Notes under the pieces: generated by a model
Databases searched by the model: none
What the model saw: only the letters and a program-made list of their open reading frames with translations
Told to the model about the DNA's origin: nothing
Shown: positions 33,664 through 46,700 of the stretch, one piece after another
Layout: every line of letters begins with the position of its first letter
Numbering within the stretch: position 1 is the first letter of the stretch
From: Antedon mediterranea
Taxonomy: Eukaryota > Echinodermata > Crinoidea > Comatulida > Antedonidae
Length of the DNA stretch: 64,000 nucleotides
Direction: 5' to 3'
NCBI RefSeq assembly: GCF_964355755.1
Contig: NC_092670.1
Location: forward strand, 14,507,201-14,571,200
Program-made: the position numbers and the translations under genes

Positions 33664-34238
33664 GGCGCTAGTTCTGTTTCGCACCTGTCATTTATTTCGA
33701 TTCAAAATTTGTTTAGTAACTTTATCGTGAGTACCACACCTTAGAATTAGGCCTCAAATACTTTTATGAAGGAGATCACACAAAAAGTAAAAAATAAATC
33801 CTTTAAATTGATGAATTTACAGACGTGTTTCTCGCACATCGGTTCGTGAATTTCGCATAGGCCTACGCCATGTTCAATGTTGTTGTGTCTATGAAGCGCC
33901 AATTGACATTGGCAAAATATATTAAAATTGAACGTAATTTTCACTAATAAATGCATTAAATATACGCATTATATTGAGTTTTCAGCTCTCTATTATGATT
34001 GCTCTTTTGGCGCTCCATAGAAACAACAACATTGAACGCAAAATTCACTAACCGATGTGCGATAAGCACGTCTGTACATTCATCAATTAAAATAATTTAT
34101 TTGTTACTTTTTGTGTGATCTTCTTCGTAAAAGTATTTTTGCGGCCTAATTCTAAGTTGTGGTACTCACAATAAAGTTACTAGGCCTAAACAAATTTTGA
34201 GTCGAAATAAATGACAGGTGCGAAACGGAACTAGCGCC
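33664..34238. mobile_element. Foldback MITE with 8-bp target-site duplication (copy 2)
   Basis: A 575-bp element with terminal inverted repeats of about 235 bp (GGCGCTAGTTC at the left, GAACTAGCGCC at the right) and a central spacer of about 100 bp. It is flanked by AACATTTG (33656-33663) and AATATTTG (34239-34246), one mismatch. It sits in the same place as the MITE of copy 1, so insertion preceded the duplication that made copies 1 and 2. It has no coding capacity. Confidence 0.85.
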
Positions 34239-34246
34239 AATATTTG

Positions 34247-34929
34247 TAACAATGACATAAGACAGGTGCGAAAGGGAACTGACCTACACTACTACTAGGA
34301 CCTACAACATGCTATAATTGTAAGCTCATTCAACGAGTCGTTGTTTCTTCTCTTTAATTAAGAACTTATAAACTAAAAACTAAAGTTAATATATATCCAA
34401 GGTGCAAAAGGAAACTAGCGCCGTTTAGTCCTACTAAAAACAGGCTAGGCCTAGGTACACTGTGTAGTAGACCTATTTGTTCATATTTAACATACACATC
34501 AGGCCATACACGATTGTCGTGCTGCTCCGGAAGCCATCGGGCAGAAAAACTTCACGACGTTTGTCATCTCTCAAACTACAGCCTTCCCGTATGGCGTATA
34601 GCACACTAAACACATGCCTCTATATCATAGGCCTAGCTAGCCTAGAGGGTAAGTAGAAATTACAAAACAACTACAAATTAAACAATCCACATAATTTCTT
34701 ACCTATTTCTAAACAAACTTGAGTATGTTATCAAGTTTGTTATTTCTTAATATTCGTTATATATAAAATAGTATTTGTAATACAGTATTATCAAAGTTAA
34801 TAAAGTTTTCTTGTATCTTGTATCAGAACGACTCTGTACAAACCAACATGGAATTATCAACACATGAAGTATGGCATGCAATCCTCGCCAAAATTACCAA
34901 TATGTAACGAATAACGGAAATTAGTTGTG
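34247..34929. other. Transposon 5' flank, copy 2
   Basis: Homologous to 10069-10774, with small indels. It includes the conserved patch near 34510-34600 that reads PDGFRSSTTIVYG on the minus strand. Nothing else recognisable. Confidence 0.4.
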
Positions 34930-37900
34930 CATCGCGTATCTCTAAAACGTGTGAACATAACATTTCATAACTTTGACAGCATATGGGCATTTACGTGAAG
35001 TTGTGCACCTCCTATTTTTAAATGACTTCAGAGTTGCGCAACATGACTTACGCGCGTTTTTACGAAATTCGCGTATTTAACATAGATCGAAACCATATAA
35101 CAATTTAAAGTTTAATTTATATCTTGCGCTAACTGACTATGGAAAAATGGCATGTTTCACGCCAAGTTACGCGCGCACGTGCGTTTAAAATCTAAAAACG
35201 CGAAAAATCAATTTCTAATCAATTTTCTACGCGTTTCATGTCATTTTAAACATATAAAAATTCCCACGCGCGTGCATTTTTACGCGCGCGTGCGCATGTA
35301 GCGTTATTTTTGTTTTTCCAGCATTTTCTAGTAATTTTACCAATTTTAAAACAATTTCGACTTAATATCACGTCATACGAGCACGAAGAATTTGACAATT
35401 TGCGCGCGTTTTTGATGAAAAAGTTCAAAAATACGTCAAAATTATGCTTTTTTTTAAACAGTCATAAATTCTAAACTACACGGTCAACTTTTTGTGGATG
35501 ACATATTCTGGAAGTTGATGAGTTGTAAATATCGGATCATGCATCAATATGGCTAACCGGACATTTTAACGTCATCGTATGGCCACTCGAATATAAAATA
35601 TAGGATTTTTGTCTCTTTCGTCATAGCAGCTCATCACATTTAATAGAGCGCATCTCCACTTATCCGTATTCCATTGCCTTCCATTTTTTTGTATTGTCTA
35701 GGTCAATCAATTATCTTTCGCATGATTTACCATTTTTTGAAATTTTTATGACGTCATCATGTGCAAAAGCGTCAGTAACTTTGGTCACATATTTTCACCT
35801 ATTCTGCACTGTATGTAGTACCTATACAGTATATAGCGTATACCGTATATACTTATACGTGACGCAAAATAGAGAGCGCACTAAATTTTTTTTCAATGAT
35901 ATAATCGTTTTTCTACGCGCAATATTCTAACGTGTGGCGTGCGCGTGGCTTTTGCGATGCGGATAACCTAACTCGTCCGTAGTGACGAGTTCAAATCTAG
36001 TCTTTTTTTTCTTTTTTCTTCTTTCTTTCCCAGAATTTTGTTGCGCGTGTATCTCAAAATCTTCTTAACATAACATTGTATAACTTTATCAGAAGATTGA
36101 CCTCTATCTGAAGATGTCGTAATAAGGTTTTCGGTCCAGTCCGAGTTGCGCAGCGTAACTTACGCGCGATTTTATGAATTTCAATGATTGATCATAGATT
36201 AAAAACCAAAAGTAATTTTGGTTTGAAACTTGGTGAAAATTTAAGTCATATTAATCGGAAACTTTCTATGGATTAAAAATGGAAGGTTGCGCAGAAAGTT
36301 ACGCGCGCACGCGCATTTAAAATTTCAAAATGCGAAAAATCAATTTCTAATCAACTTTCTACGCGTTTCATGTCATTTTGAGCGTTTCAAAAATTCCCAC
36401 GCGTGCGCAATTTTTTACGCGTGCGTGCGCACGTAGCGCAAAAACATCATTTTTTGGCTTGATTTTTGTTTTTCCTGTCTTTTTTTAGTAGATTTACTAA
36501 CTTCCAAACAATTTCGACTTAAAATCACGTCATACGAGCACGTAGAATTGAAAAATTTGCGCGCGTTTTTGATGAAAAAGTTCAAAAATTCGTGAAAATT
36601 ATGCCTTTTTTAAAAAAGTCATAGATTATAAACTACGTGGTGAACTTTTTTTAAATTACAGATTCTGGAAGTAGATGAGTTGTAGATATCAAATCATCCA
36701 TGAATATGGCTAACCGAACATTATGACGTCATCGTATGGCCACTCGAATATAAAATATAGGATTTTTTTCTCTTTCGTCATAGCTCGTCACATTTAATAA
36801 AGTGCATCTCCACTTATCCGTATTCCATTTCCCTCAATTTTTTTATATTGTCTAGGTCAATCAATTATCTTTCGCATGATTCACATTTTTTGAAATTTCT
36901 ATGACGTCATCATGTGCAAAAGCGTCAGTAACTTTGGTCACATATTTTCACCTATTCTGCACTGTATGTAGTACCTATACAGTATATAGCGTATACCGTA
37001 TATACTTATACGTGACGCAAAATAGAGAGCGCACTAAATTTTTTTTCAATGGCATAATCGTTTTTCTGCGCGCAATATTCTGACGTGTGGCGTGCGCGTG
37101 GCCTTTGCGCTGCGGATAACCTAACTCGTCCGAAGTGACGAGTTCAAGTCTAGTTGGTTATCCGCACTTGGCGGATAACCCCTTGTTATTGTCAGGATCT
37201 TTTTTTTTTTTTTATTTTTCTTTTTCTCTTTTTTTTTCTATTTTCTTCTTTCTTTCCACAAATTTTGTTGCTAGTGTATCTCTAAATCTTCTTAACATAA
37301 CATTGTATAACTTTATCAGAAGATTAACCTCTAACTGAAGATGTCGTAATAAGGTTTTCAGTCGCGTCCGAGTTGCGCAGCGTAAGTTACGCGCGATTTT
37401 ATGAATTTCAATGATTGATCATAGAATAAAAACTAAAAGTTTTTTTGTATTGAAACTTGGTGAAAATTTAAGTCATATCATGCGCTAACTTTCTATGGAG
37501 AGAAAATGGCATGTTTTAAAGAAAGTTACGCGCGCACGCGCGTTTAAAATTTCAAAATGCGTAAAATCAATTTCTAATCAACTTTCTAGGCGTTTCAGGT
37601 CATTTTGAGCATTTAAAAAATTCCCACGTGTGCGCAATTTTTTTACGCGCGCGTGCGCACTTAGCCCAAAAACATCTTTTTTTTCCTTGATTTTTGTTTT
37701 TTCAGCCTTTTCTAGTAAATTTACCAATTTTCAATCAATTTCGACTTAAAATCACGTCATACGAGCACGTAGAATTGAACAATTTGCGCGCGTTTTTGAT
37801 GAAAAAGTTCAAAAATTCGTCAAAATTATGCCTTTTTTAAAACAGTCATAGATTCTAAACTCTGTGGCGAACTTTTTTAAAATTTCAGATTCTGGAAGTA

Positions 37901-40805
37901 GATTAGTTGTAGATAACAAATCATGCATCGATATGGCTAACCGGACATTGTGACGTCATCGTATGGCCACCCGAATACAAAATATAGGATTTTTTTCTCT
38001 TTCATCATAGCTCGTCAAATTTAATAGAGCGCATCTCTACTTATCCGTATTCCATTTCCCTCAATTTTTTTATTTTGTCTAGGTCAATCAATTATCTTTC
38101 GCATGATATACCGTTTTTAAAATTGTGATGACGTCATCATGTCCAAAAGCGTCAATAACTTTGGTCACTTATTTTCACCTATTCTGAACTGTATGTAGTA
38201 CGTATACAATATATAGTGTATACCGTGTATACTTAGACGTGACGTAAAATAGAGAGCGCACTAACATTTTTTCAATGGCATAATGTTTTTCTCTGGGCAA
38301 TATTCTAACGTATGACGTGCACGTGGCTTTTGCTCTGCGGATAACCTAACTCGTCCGTAGTGACGAGTTCAAATCTAGTTCTATTTTCTTCTTTCTTTCC
38401 ACAAATTTTGTTGCTAGTGTATCTCTAAATCTTCTTAACATAACATTGTATAACTTTATCAGAAGATTGACCTCTATCTGAAGATGTCGTAATATGGTTT
38501 TCAGTCGCGTCCGAGTTGCGCAGCGTAAGTTACGCGCGATTTTATGAATTTCAATGATTGATCATAGAATAAAACCTAAAAGTTTGTTTGTATTGAAACT
38601 TGGTGAAAATTTAAGTCATATAATGCGCAAACTTTCTATGGATTAAAAATTGCATGCTTCACAAAAAGTTACGCGCGCACGCGCGTTTGAAATTTCAAAA
38701 TGCGAAAAATCAATTTCTAATCAATTTTCTACGCGTTTCATGTCATTTTGAGCATTTCAAAAATTCCCACGCGTGCGCAATTTTTTTACGCGCGCGTGCG
38801 CACGTAGCGCAAAAACATCATTTTTTTGCTTGATTTTTGTTTTTCCTGTCTTTTTTAGTAAATTTACCAACTTTCAAACAATTTCAACTTAAAATCACGT
38901 CATACGAGCACGTAGAATTAAACAATTTACGCGCATTTTTGATGAAAAAGTTCAAAAATTTGTCAAAATTATGCCTTTTTTTAAACTGTCATAGATTCTA
39001 AACTACGTGGTGAACTTTTTTAAAATTACATATTCTGAATGTAGATGAGTTGTAGATATCGAATCATGCATCGATTTGGCTAACCGGACATTGTGACGTC
39101 ATCGTATGGCCACACGAATATCAAATATAGGATTTTTGTCTCTTTCGTCATAGCTCATCACATTTAATAGAGCGCATCTCCACTTATCCGTATTCCATTT
39201 TCCCCCATTTTTATATATTGTCTAGGTCAATCAATTATCTTTCGATTGATTCACCATTTTTAAAATTGTTATGACGTCATCATGTCCAAAAGCGTCAATA
39301 ACTTTGGTCACTTATTTTCACCTATTCTACACTGTATGTAGTACGTATACAGTATATAGTGTATACCGTATATACTTAAACGTGACACAAAATAGAGGGC
39401 GCACTAACATTTTTTTCAGTGGCATAATCGTTTTTCTGCACGCAATATTCTAACGTATGACGTGCACGTGGCTTTTGCGCTGCGGATAACCTAACTCGTC
39501 CGTAGTGACGAGTTCAAATCTAGTTTTTTTTTTTTTGGTTATCCGCACTTGGCGGATAACCCCTTGTTATTGTCAGGATCTTTTTTTTTTTTTTTTTGGT
39601 TATCCGCACTTGGCGGATAACCCCTTGTTATTGTCAGGATCTTTTTTTTTTTTTTTTTTTTTTTTCTATGTTCTTCTTTCTTTCCACGAATTTTGTTGGT
39701 CGTATATCTCTAATTTTGGCCAACATTAGATTGTATAACTTTGTCATAAGATTGACCTATAGCTGTAGATGTGCAGCCAAGCTTTTGGACGATTTCGGAG
39801 TTGCGCAGCGTAAGTTACGCGCGATTTTATGAATTTAACTGATTGATCATAGATTAAAAGCCAAAAGTCATTTTGTATTGAAACTTGGTGAAAATTTAAG
39901 TCATATCATGCGCAAACTTTCTATAGATTAAAAATGGCAGGTTGCGCAGAAAGTTACGCGCGCACGCGCGTTTAAAATTTCAAAATGCGAAAAATCAATT
40001 TCTAATCAACTTTCTACGCGTTTCAGGTCATTTTGAGCATTTCAAAAATTCCCACACGTGCGCAAGTTTTTAACGCGCGCATGCGCACGTTGCGCAAAAA
40101 CATCTTTTTTTTGCTTGATTTTATTTTTTCCTGTCTTTTTTAGTAAATTTACCAACTTTCAAACAATTTTGACTTAAAATCACGTCATACGAGCACGTAG
40201 AATTGAAAAATTTGCTCGCGTTTTTGAAGAAAAAGTTAAAAAATTCGTGAAATTATGCCTTTTTAAAAAAAGTCATAGATTCTAAACTACGTGGTAAACT
40301 TTTTTAAAATTACATATTCTGGAAGTAGATGAGTTGTAGATATCGAATCATGCATGAATATGTCTAACCGGACATTGTGACGTCATCGTATGGCCACTCG
40401 AATATAAATTATAGGATTTTTGTCTCTTTCGTCATAGCTCATCACATTTAATAGAGCGCATCTCCACTTATCCGTATTCCATTGCCCTCAATTTTTTTAT
40501 ATTGTCTAGGTCAATCAATTATCTTTCGCATGATTCACCATTTAAAATTTTTTATGACGTCTTTATGTGCAAAAGCGTCAATAACTTTTGTCACTTGTTT
40601 TCACCTATACTGCACTGTATGTAGTACGTATACAGTATATAGTGTATACTGTATATACTTAGATGTGACACAAAATAGAGAGCGCACTGAAATTGTTTCA
40701 ATGGCATAATCGTTTTTCTGTGCGCAATATTCTAACGTATGACGTGCACGTGGCGTTTTCGCGGCGGATAATCTAACTCGTCCGTAATAACGAATTAAAA
40801 TTTAT
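34930..40805 (+). mobile_element. Tandem array 2 of non-autonomous Helentron (5 units)
   Basis: Same unit family and orientation as array 1. Unit 3' ends are 36000, 37153, 38378 and 39523, with a degenerate end near 40805. The first unit lacks its 5' end at the same point as array 1 (GCGTATCTCTAAA), so the junction was inherited from a common module. GGTTATCCGC heads follow the ends at 37153 (head at 37156) and 39523 (two heads, 39537 and 39598). Confidence 0.8.
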
Positions 40806-41960
40806 TTTTTTTATTTTTCTATATTCTTCTTTCTTTCCACGAAATTTTTCCGCAGCGTATCTCAAATTCTGGCCAACATAAGATTGTATAACTTTGTCAT
40901 AAGATTGACCTGTAGCTGTAGATGGCAATAAGCTTCGTTAAATGATTTTAGAGTCGAGCAGCGCAAGTTATGCGCGATTTTATGGAATTTATGGTTGCTT
41001 TTAAATTCTCAACACAAACTTTACGTGTATTTCATAATATTTAGCAACTTTTGTCATGATAAAAATGGCTTGCTACGCAAAAATTACGTAGAAATTGAAT
41101 AGAGCAGATTTGAATTCAATTACATATTTTGTCTATCTATGTCATGACGTCATCATATGGCCAGTGGAATTCAATAAGTCAGATTAGAGCGCATCTCAGT
41201 TTTATGTTTCCAAAATCCTTCAAAATTGTATTAATTATTTAATAGATAATTAAATTATATAACATATACAGTATATTCTGTAATATGCTGTCAGCACTGT
41301 AACTATATTTATGTCATACTCATAGGATGGCATATTACTTGCCAGCGTGCCCAACATTCTTCAACTTCTAAGAATATAATTATTTAGATAATTATTCTAT
41401 AAAGTTCTTACCTTCATGTTTTATTTTAATGACGTCATCAAGTAAAAAAAATGTAAAATTAGAATAAAAATATGGGTCTCGTAATATTTTGTATGCTTCA
41501 CTGTAATATATATTAGACGTATGACACAAAATAGACACAATTCATTAAAATCTCACTTCTACCTACCTGAATTTCCTCAAAATGTCAACATGTTGTTGCT
41601 CAGAACAATTTTCCTATCGAATGCTGTTTGATCATGCTATGGGGTCATGCTAAGGTAATAGTAATTGGAAAGGTGGGAGTTTTATTTGTTTTTTTCATAT
41701 TTCATTACTTCAACATATTACAAATCTCAGTTGTACCTGCCAAATTTCTTTTTTAAATTAAATGTATTATGTTCTCGCTGAGATGAATTATTTTCCGAAA
41801 ATGGACATACCTTTATGTTTCATTTTTATGACATCAAACAATGTTGTTCCCGTAATTTCAGTTCTATACACCAAAATATACTACAATACAACCAGTTACA
41901 TGTGTGAATAATAACAATAACAATTTCTTGTCTTCTCTGCTCTGTGATTTGATCTGATCA
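40806..41960 (+). mobile_element. Decayed Helentron unit(s) at the left end of the copy 3 module
   Basis: Degenerate unit sequence with GACGTCATCATATGGCCAGT (near 41145), AGAGCGCATCTCAG (near 41186) and a second weak match at 41430-41545 (GACGTCATCA, then GACACAAAATAGA). The homologous relict before copy 2 lacks about 770 bp of this. Confidence 0.6.
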
Positions 41961-43743
41961 ATTATCTCAGTTACCAGTGAAACTTGCTCCAATAGATATA
42001 ATATTTCTGATAAAACTAATATCACCACACCATAACTGTTAAAAATAATCTTTTATTTCAAACAAAATAAAAAAAACACACAAATATGTATAAAGTCTGT
42101 GTATTTATAAAAGCTTACATTGGTTATTGCAAATTGCACAAAATTGTTAACATAATAATTATAGTAGGCTGTTTATACTATACAGTAGTTCATGCACACG
42201 TTGGTGATCAGTAATTTTACTTAGTACATTATATACATGTTAATTTGTTAGTTGTGGATTTATTAAACACATATTTATTGATCTATTTATAGAAGATTGT
42301 TATTTTTTAACAATAACCATTAATATGATTAATAATTTAATAATTTGCCGCGTTTAGACAAATGTTATTAAATAGCGAATGACTGCATTAGTGACTGCCT
42401 AAAAATTCGGATCCCATTATAATTAAAGAGATGAAACCATTCCATTGTACACCTAAAAACCAAAACAAAATGAATTGATTATTCTTGCAAATGAATAAAT
42501 TGCTGTATAAGTAATTTCATGTGGACCTGCATAGATAGAAAAAAAAACTGAAAGTATGTATAGACCTAATGAAGTATTGGTAATCGTATAAAACAAAACG
42601 TATTTTCTTCTTCTGTAAAATGTAACTTTTTATTTTTAACATTACTTGAATATTGGTAGATATTGAAAGATTATTATGTGCACAGATTGCAACATTGCAT
42701 ATTCAAATTCAGAACAATATTTATAATAATATGACTCATATAAAAACAAGATTAAAATGTGTTTACTCACCAGATATTGTTTCTCCTATACAGGAGAATA
42801 ACATGGTTGAAGTTACACATTATTCGCTGCCCCTCGTGCATAGATAATAAATTGATTATTCTTGCAAATGAATAAATTACTGTATTAGTAATTTCATGTG
42901 GACCTGGATAGATAGAAAAAAATTATTAAAAACAATTATACAACTGAAAAAGTATGTATAGACCTAATAAAGTATTGGTAATCGTATAAAACAAAACGTA
43001 TTTTCTTCTTCTGTAAAATGTAACTTTTTATTTTTAACATTACTTGAATACCGGTAGATATTGAAAGATTGCATTTTCAAATTCAGAACAATATTATATA
43101 ACTCACATAAAAACAAGATTAAAATGTGTTGACTCACCAGATATTGTTTTCCCTATACAGGAGAATGACATGAGTTGAACTTACATATTATTCGCTGCCC
43201 CTCTTGCATAGATAATAATTGATTATTCTTCCAAATGAGTAAATTACTGTATTAGTAATTTCATGTGGACCTGGATAGATAAAAAAATAATATAAAAAAA
43301 CAATTATACAAATGAAATTATGGATAGACCTAATGGAGTATTGGTGATCGTATAAAATAAAACGTATTTTCTTCTGTGAAATTTAACTTTTTATTTTTAA
43401 CATTATTTGAATACCGGTAAATATTGAACAATTGTTATGTGCACAGATTGCAACATTGCATATTCAAATTCAGAACAATATTTATAATAATAACTCACAT
43501 AAAAACAATATTAAAATGTGTTTAGTCACCAGATATTGATTTTCCTATACAGGAGAATGACATGGGTTGAAGTTACAGATTACTCGCTGCCCCTTGTGCA
43601 TAGAGAGTCATAATTATTTTCAGCTTGTTTTTATCAAATTGGGTTTTTTTTCATGATTTCCAGTTCTATTTTCAATTCTTAAAAAGTTTTTTTTATAGTA
43701 TTCTATTCTGAATTCTATTCACAGAAATATAATTCCAAAACCA
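41961..43743 (-). other. 3' flank of Helentron copy 3
   Basis: Homologous to 21136-22525, starting at AACTTGCTCCAATAG. It carries three units of the repeat of about 365-400 bp and short AT-rich sequence near the stop codon. No coding sequence or transposon terminus was recognised. Confidence 0.5.
42470..43615. repeat. Three tandem units of a 365-400 bp repeat
   Basis: Units begin near 42470, 42846 and 43211 at TTGATTATTCTT. The CCTATACAGG hairpin core is near 42788, 43153 and 43547. The middle unit has a 40-bp deletion around its cytosine-poor centre. It is the same family as 21600-22400. Confidence 0.8.
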
Positions 43744-46700
43744 TTAAAATTTAATGTGAATGGCTTCATGATAGCTATAATAAATTGGAATTACTTCAGC
43801 CTGTACTGAATCAAGACCTTTGCTATAGACATGATCAATCAATGTATTGTTTTCAGTGGTGGAACATGTAACATGTTGTCGGTACTCATTCTCTGACATT
43901 AAATTTTTCACTCTGGAAGATTGTTTGAAAAGATTTTCATTAAAATCACCCATTAAAATACATTTTGTACTCATTTTATGTAACTCTTCCAAATATTTTC
44001 TCAAATTTTGACAGAATTGATTAATATCATAGCTTGGGGGTCGATAAATTACTGACACGGAAACTGAAATTGGACTTGTTATTAAAAATGAAACTGCTTC
44101 TATATCATAATTAGGTATGTTTAATCTGCTTGAAAACGTGTTTTTGGTATACACTGCAACGCCGCCATGAGCCTGATTTTTCAATTTGGAACTCAGATCA
44201 TTTCTATTAGAATACGAATCATACCTTGCTTGGTGATACAATTTATACGGCTGAATATTTACTTCAAAAACATCTTCATCTTTATTCAACCACGTTTCAG
44301 TCAGACATATGATACTAGAATTCATAAACAAATCATTGCACTGAAGATCAGCAAAATGTTGCTTAAGTCCTTGAATATTATGTAACATTATTGAAAATTT
44401 AGAATCCGAATCATGACCTTGATTTTCACATTGTACATATGAATCCATATTATTTAAGCATTTCTTTATGTTTGGATCACAATAAATCAAATTAGGATTA
44501 AGATGTTCAATAGTAAGTCCAGATATTGAAGTAACACGACTGAGGGCTACGTATGCTTGTCCAGGTGCAAATGTATTTTTAAGGCAAACTACTGCTTCAT
44601 TCATTGTCAATCCTTGGACTTTATGAACTGTGCATGCATATGCTAATTTGAGAGGAAATTGTTTTCGACTATATTTATTCCCCATAGATTCTTTAAACAT
44701 TTCAATTGCCTGAACACCGATTTCATTATTATCAAACTTTACTTTAATAGATACCGGTTTGGCGTTATTATTGGGTTTGACTATTTCATAAACATGTCCC
44801 ATACATCCATTCGTCAAGCCTTTTTTAACATCTACATTTTTAATCAACATCACTCTGGCATTAAGTGCAATCCACAAATAATTTAGTAAACTAGTTTGAC
44901 GTGAATTCCGAGGTTTGTCACAAATTTTGGTCTGTTTCTTGGCGTTTACTACACTATCTTCTGCTTCAATGCATACAATGTCTGTACAGATTTTGTGCAA
45001 CATTTTTTTATTCCATTCATCAACTTGTTTATTGCGTGGGTAAATATGAACAGCATCTTCACATTCTTCCCCTGTTTCACGTGATTTTAAAACAAATAAA
45101 TCGTTATCAGACAAACAATCATGTTTTTCTTTTGTACGCAATTTGTTTAACAATAAAGCAAATTCTTTATCTTCTTTTTGTCTCATGATTTGGTCTAACT
45201 GTACTTGCTTAAAGTTATCTAACCACAGTGAGCTTTCCAATGTGTCTTTATATAACGAACTGCCCATCACTGGGGGTAACTGATAAAAATCACCAACAGC
45301 AATTACTGAAATGTTACCAAATGGACTATCGTTGCGTACTTGTTTTATTTGCCTTAATCGTCCGTGGATATACCAAAGTAACCTTTGATTTACCATTGAT
45401 ATTTCATCTATAATAACAATTTGCAACTGACGCAACTGATTACGAAGTGCACTTATTTTTTCTTCTCCAAGTGGTTGATACGGAAGTGAAATATTAATCG
45501 GGATAGACAAAGCGCTATGAATTGTTTGGCCTTTAATATTATATGCTGCGATTCCTGTAGGAGCTAATTTCAATATTGACAAATCATCGGGATTTTCCAT
45601 AATTTTTCCAAGAATACGTGTCGCTTCATTATAAATACAGTTTACCAAATGACTTTTTCCTGTACCAGCGCCACCAGTTATGAAAGTGTAAAATGCTTCA
45701 GGTTTTTTACCATTAGCTTTGTCTAAACACCATTGTCTTGTCTTATAAAATATATGTTGTTGTTTTTCATTTAAAGATCGAATCATTTTGTTCAATTCTG
45801 GTCTTGGAATATTAGATGAATTAGACTCTACTTTAGATGTATGATTTTTTTGAATTCCAAAATCTGGAATGAAAAATTCATCTTCTTCATCATCAACCTC
45901 TACATTAGGCTTTGGGTTGTCTAACCTTTCTTTTTCACTTTCTGGACATAATAGGCTCCATGCATCTTCTTGTGGTCCAAATTTTGATAAACATTCCTGT
46001 GCTTCTTCAACATCATCAGCACTTTTTTCATATTGTTCCATGTTTCCATAAACTATTGACTTTACCGTTTGTAATTGACAGTCACATAATTTCACACATC
46101 CTTCCTCATGAAATTGTTCGTACGTTTCAAAATTTGGAGGTTTTAACTGTTCATCTTTTCGAAATGGTAGAAATAACTGAAGTATACTCAAAAAATATTT
46201 CTCAGGTGCTGTATCCATTGGAAATCGAGGGTATCTTACTATAGCATTACTAGTTCGTGTTCTTTTTTGGATGAATCCCAACTGTTTTTTTAACTGAAAT
46301 ACATTCTTTTTTTGTTTGTTTCCTTTCATTTCTGATGAACTCAATATTCTATATTCCGAACAAAATTTTGCAAGGCACATTTTATTAAATTCAGAACTAT
46401 TAGGTCGAGCTATATATTTGTCGATCTTATTTGGCAACCATGCACTTACATCATCATCTTCTTTGTTTTTAATTACACTTAGTGGTAAACTCATTCTGAC
46501 AGGATTAGGTCCTACTGGGATAAATTCAACTTTCCTTGAACATTCTTTTAATCTTAAACTACAAACACGATAAATACTTTCTTGTGCAGACACTTCTCGA
46601 TTATTCATATAAACATTACCAAGTTTTCGCAAACTTTGCCTAGCATCTTCATTGCCTTCTTTTACTTCTGATGCTGCATGATTTAACAGTAAACCCATTT

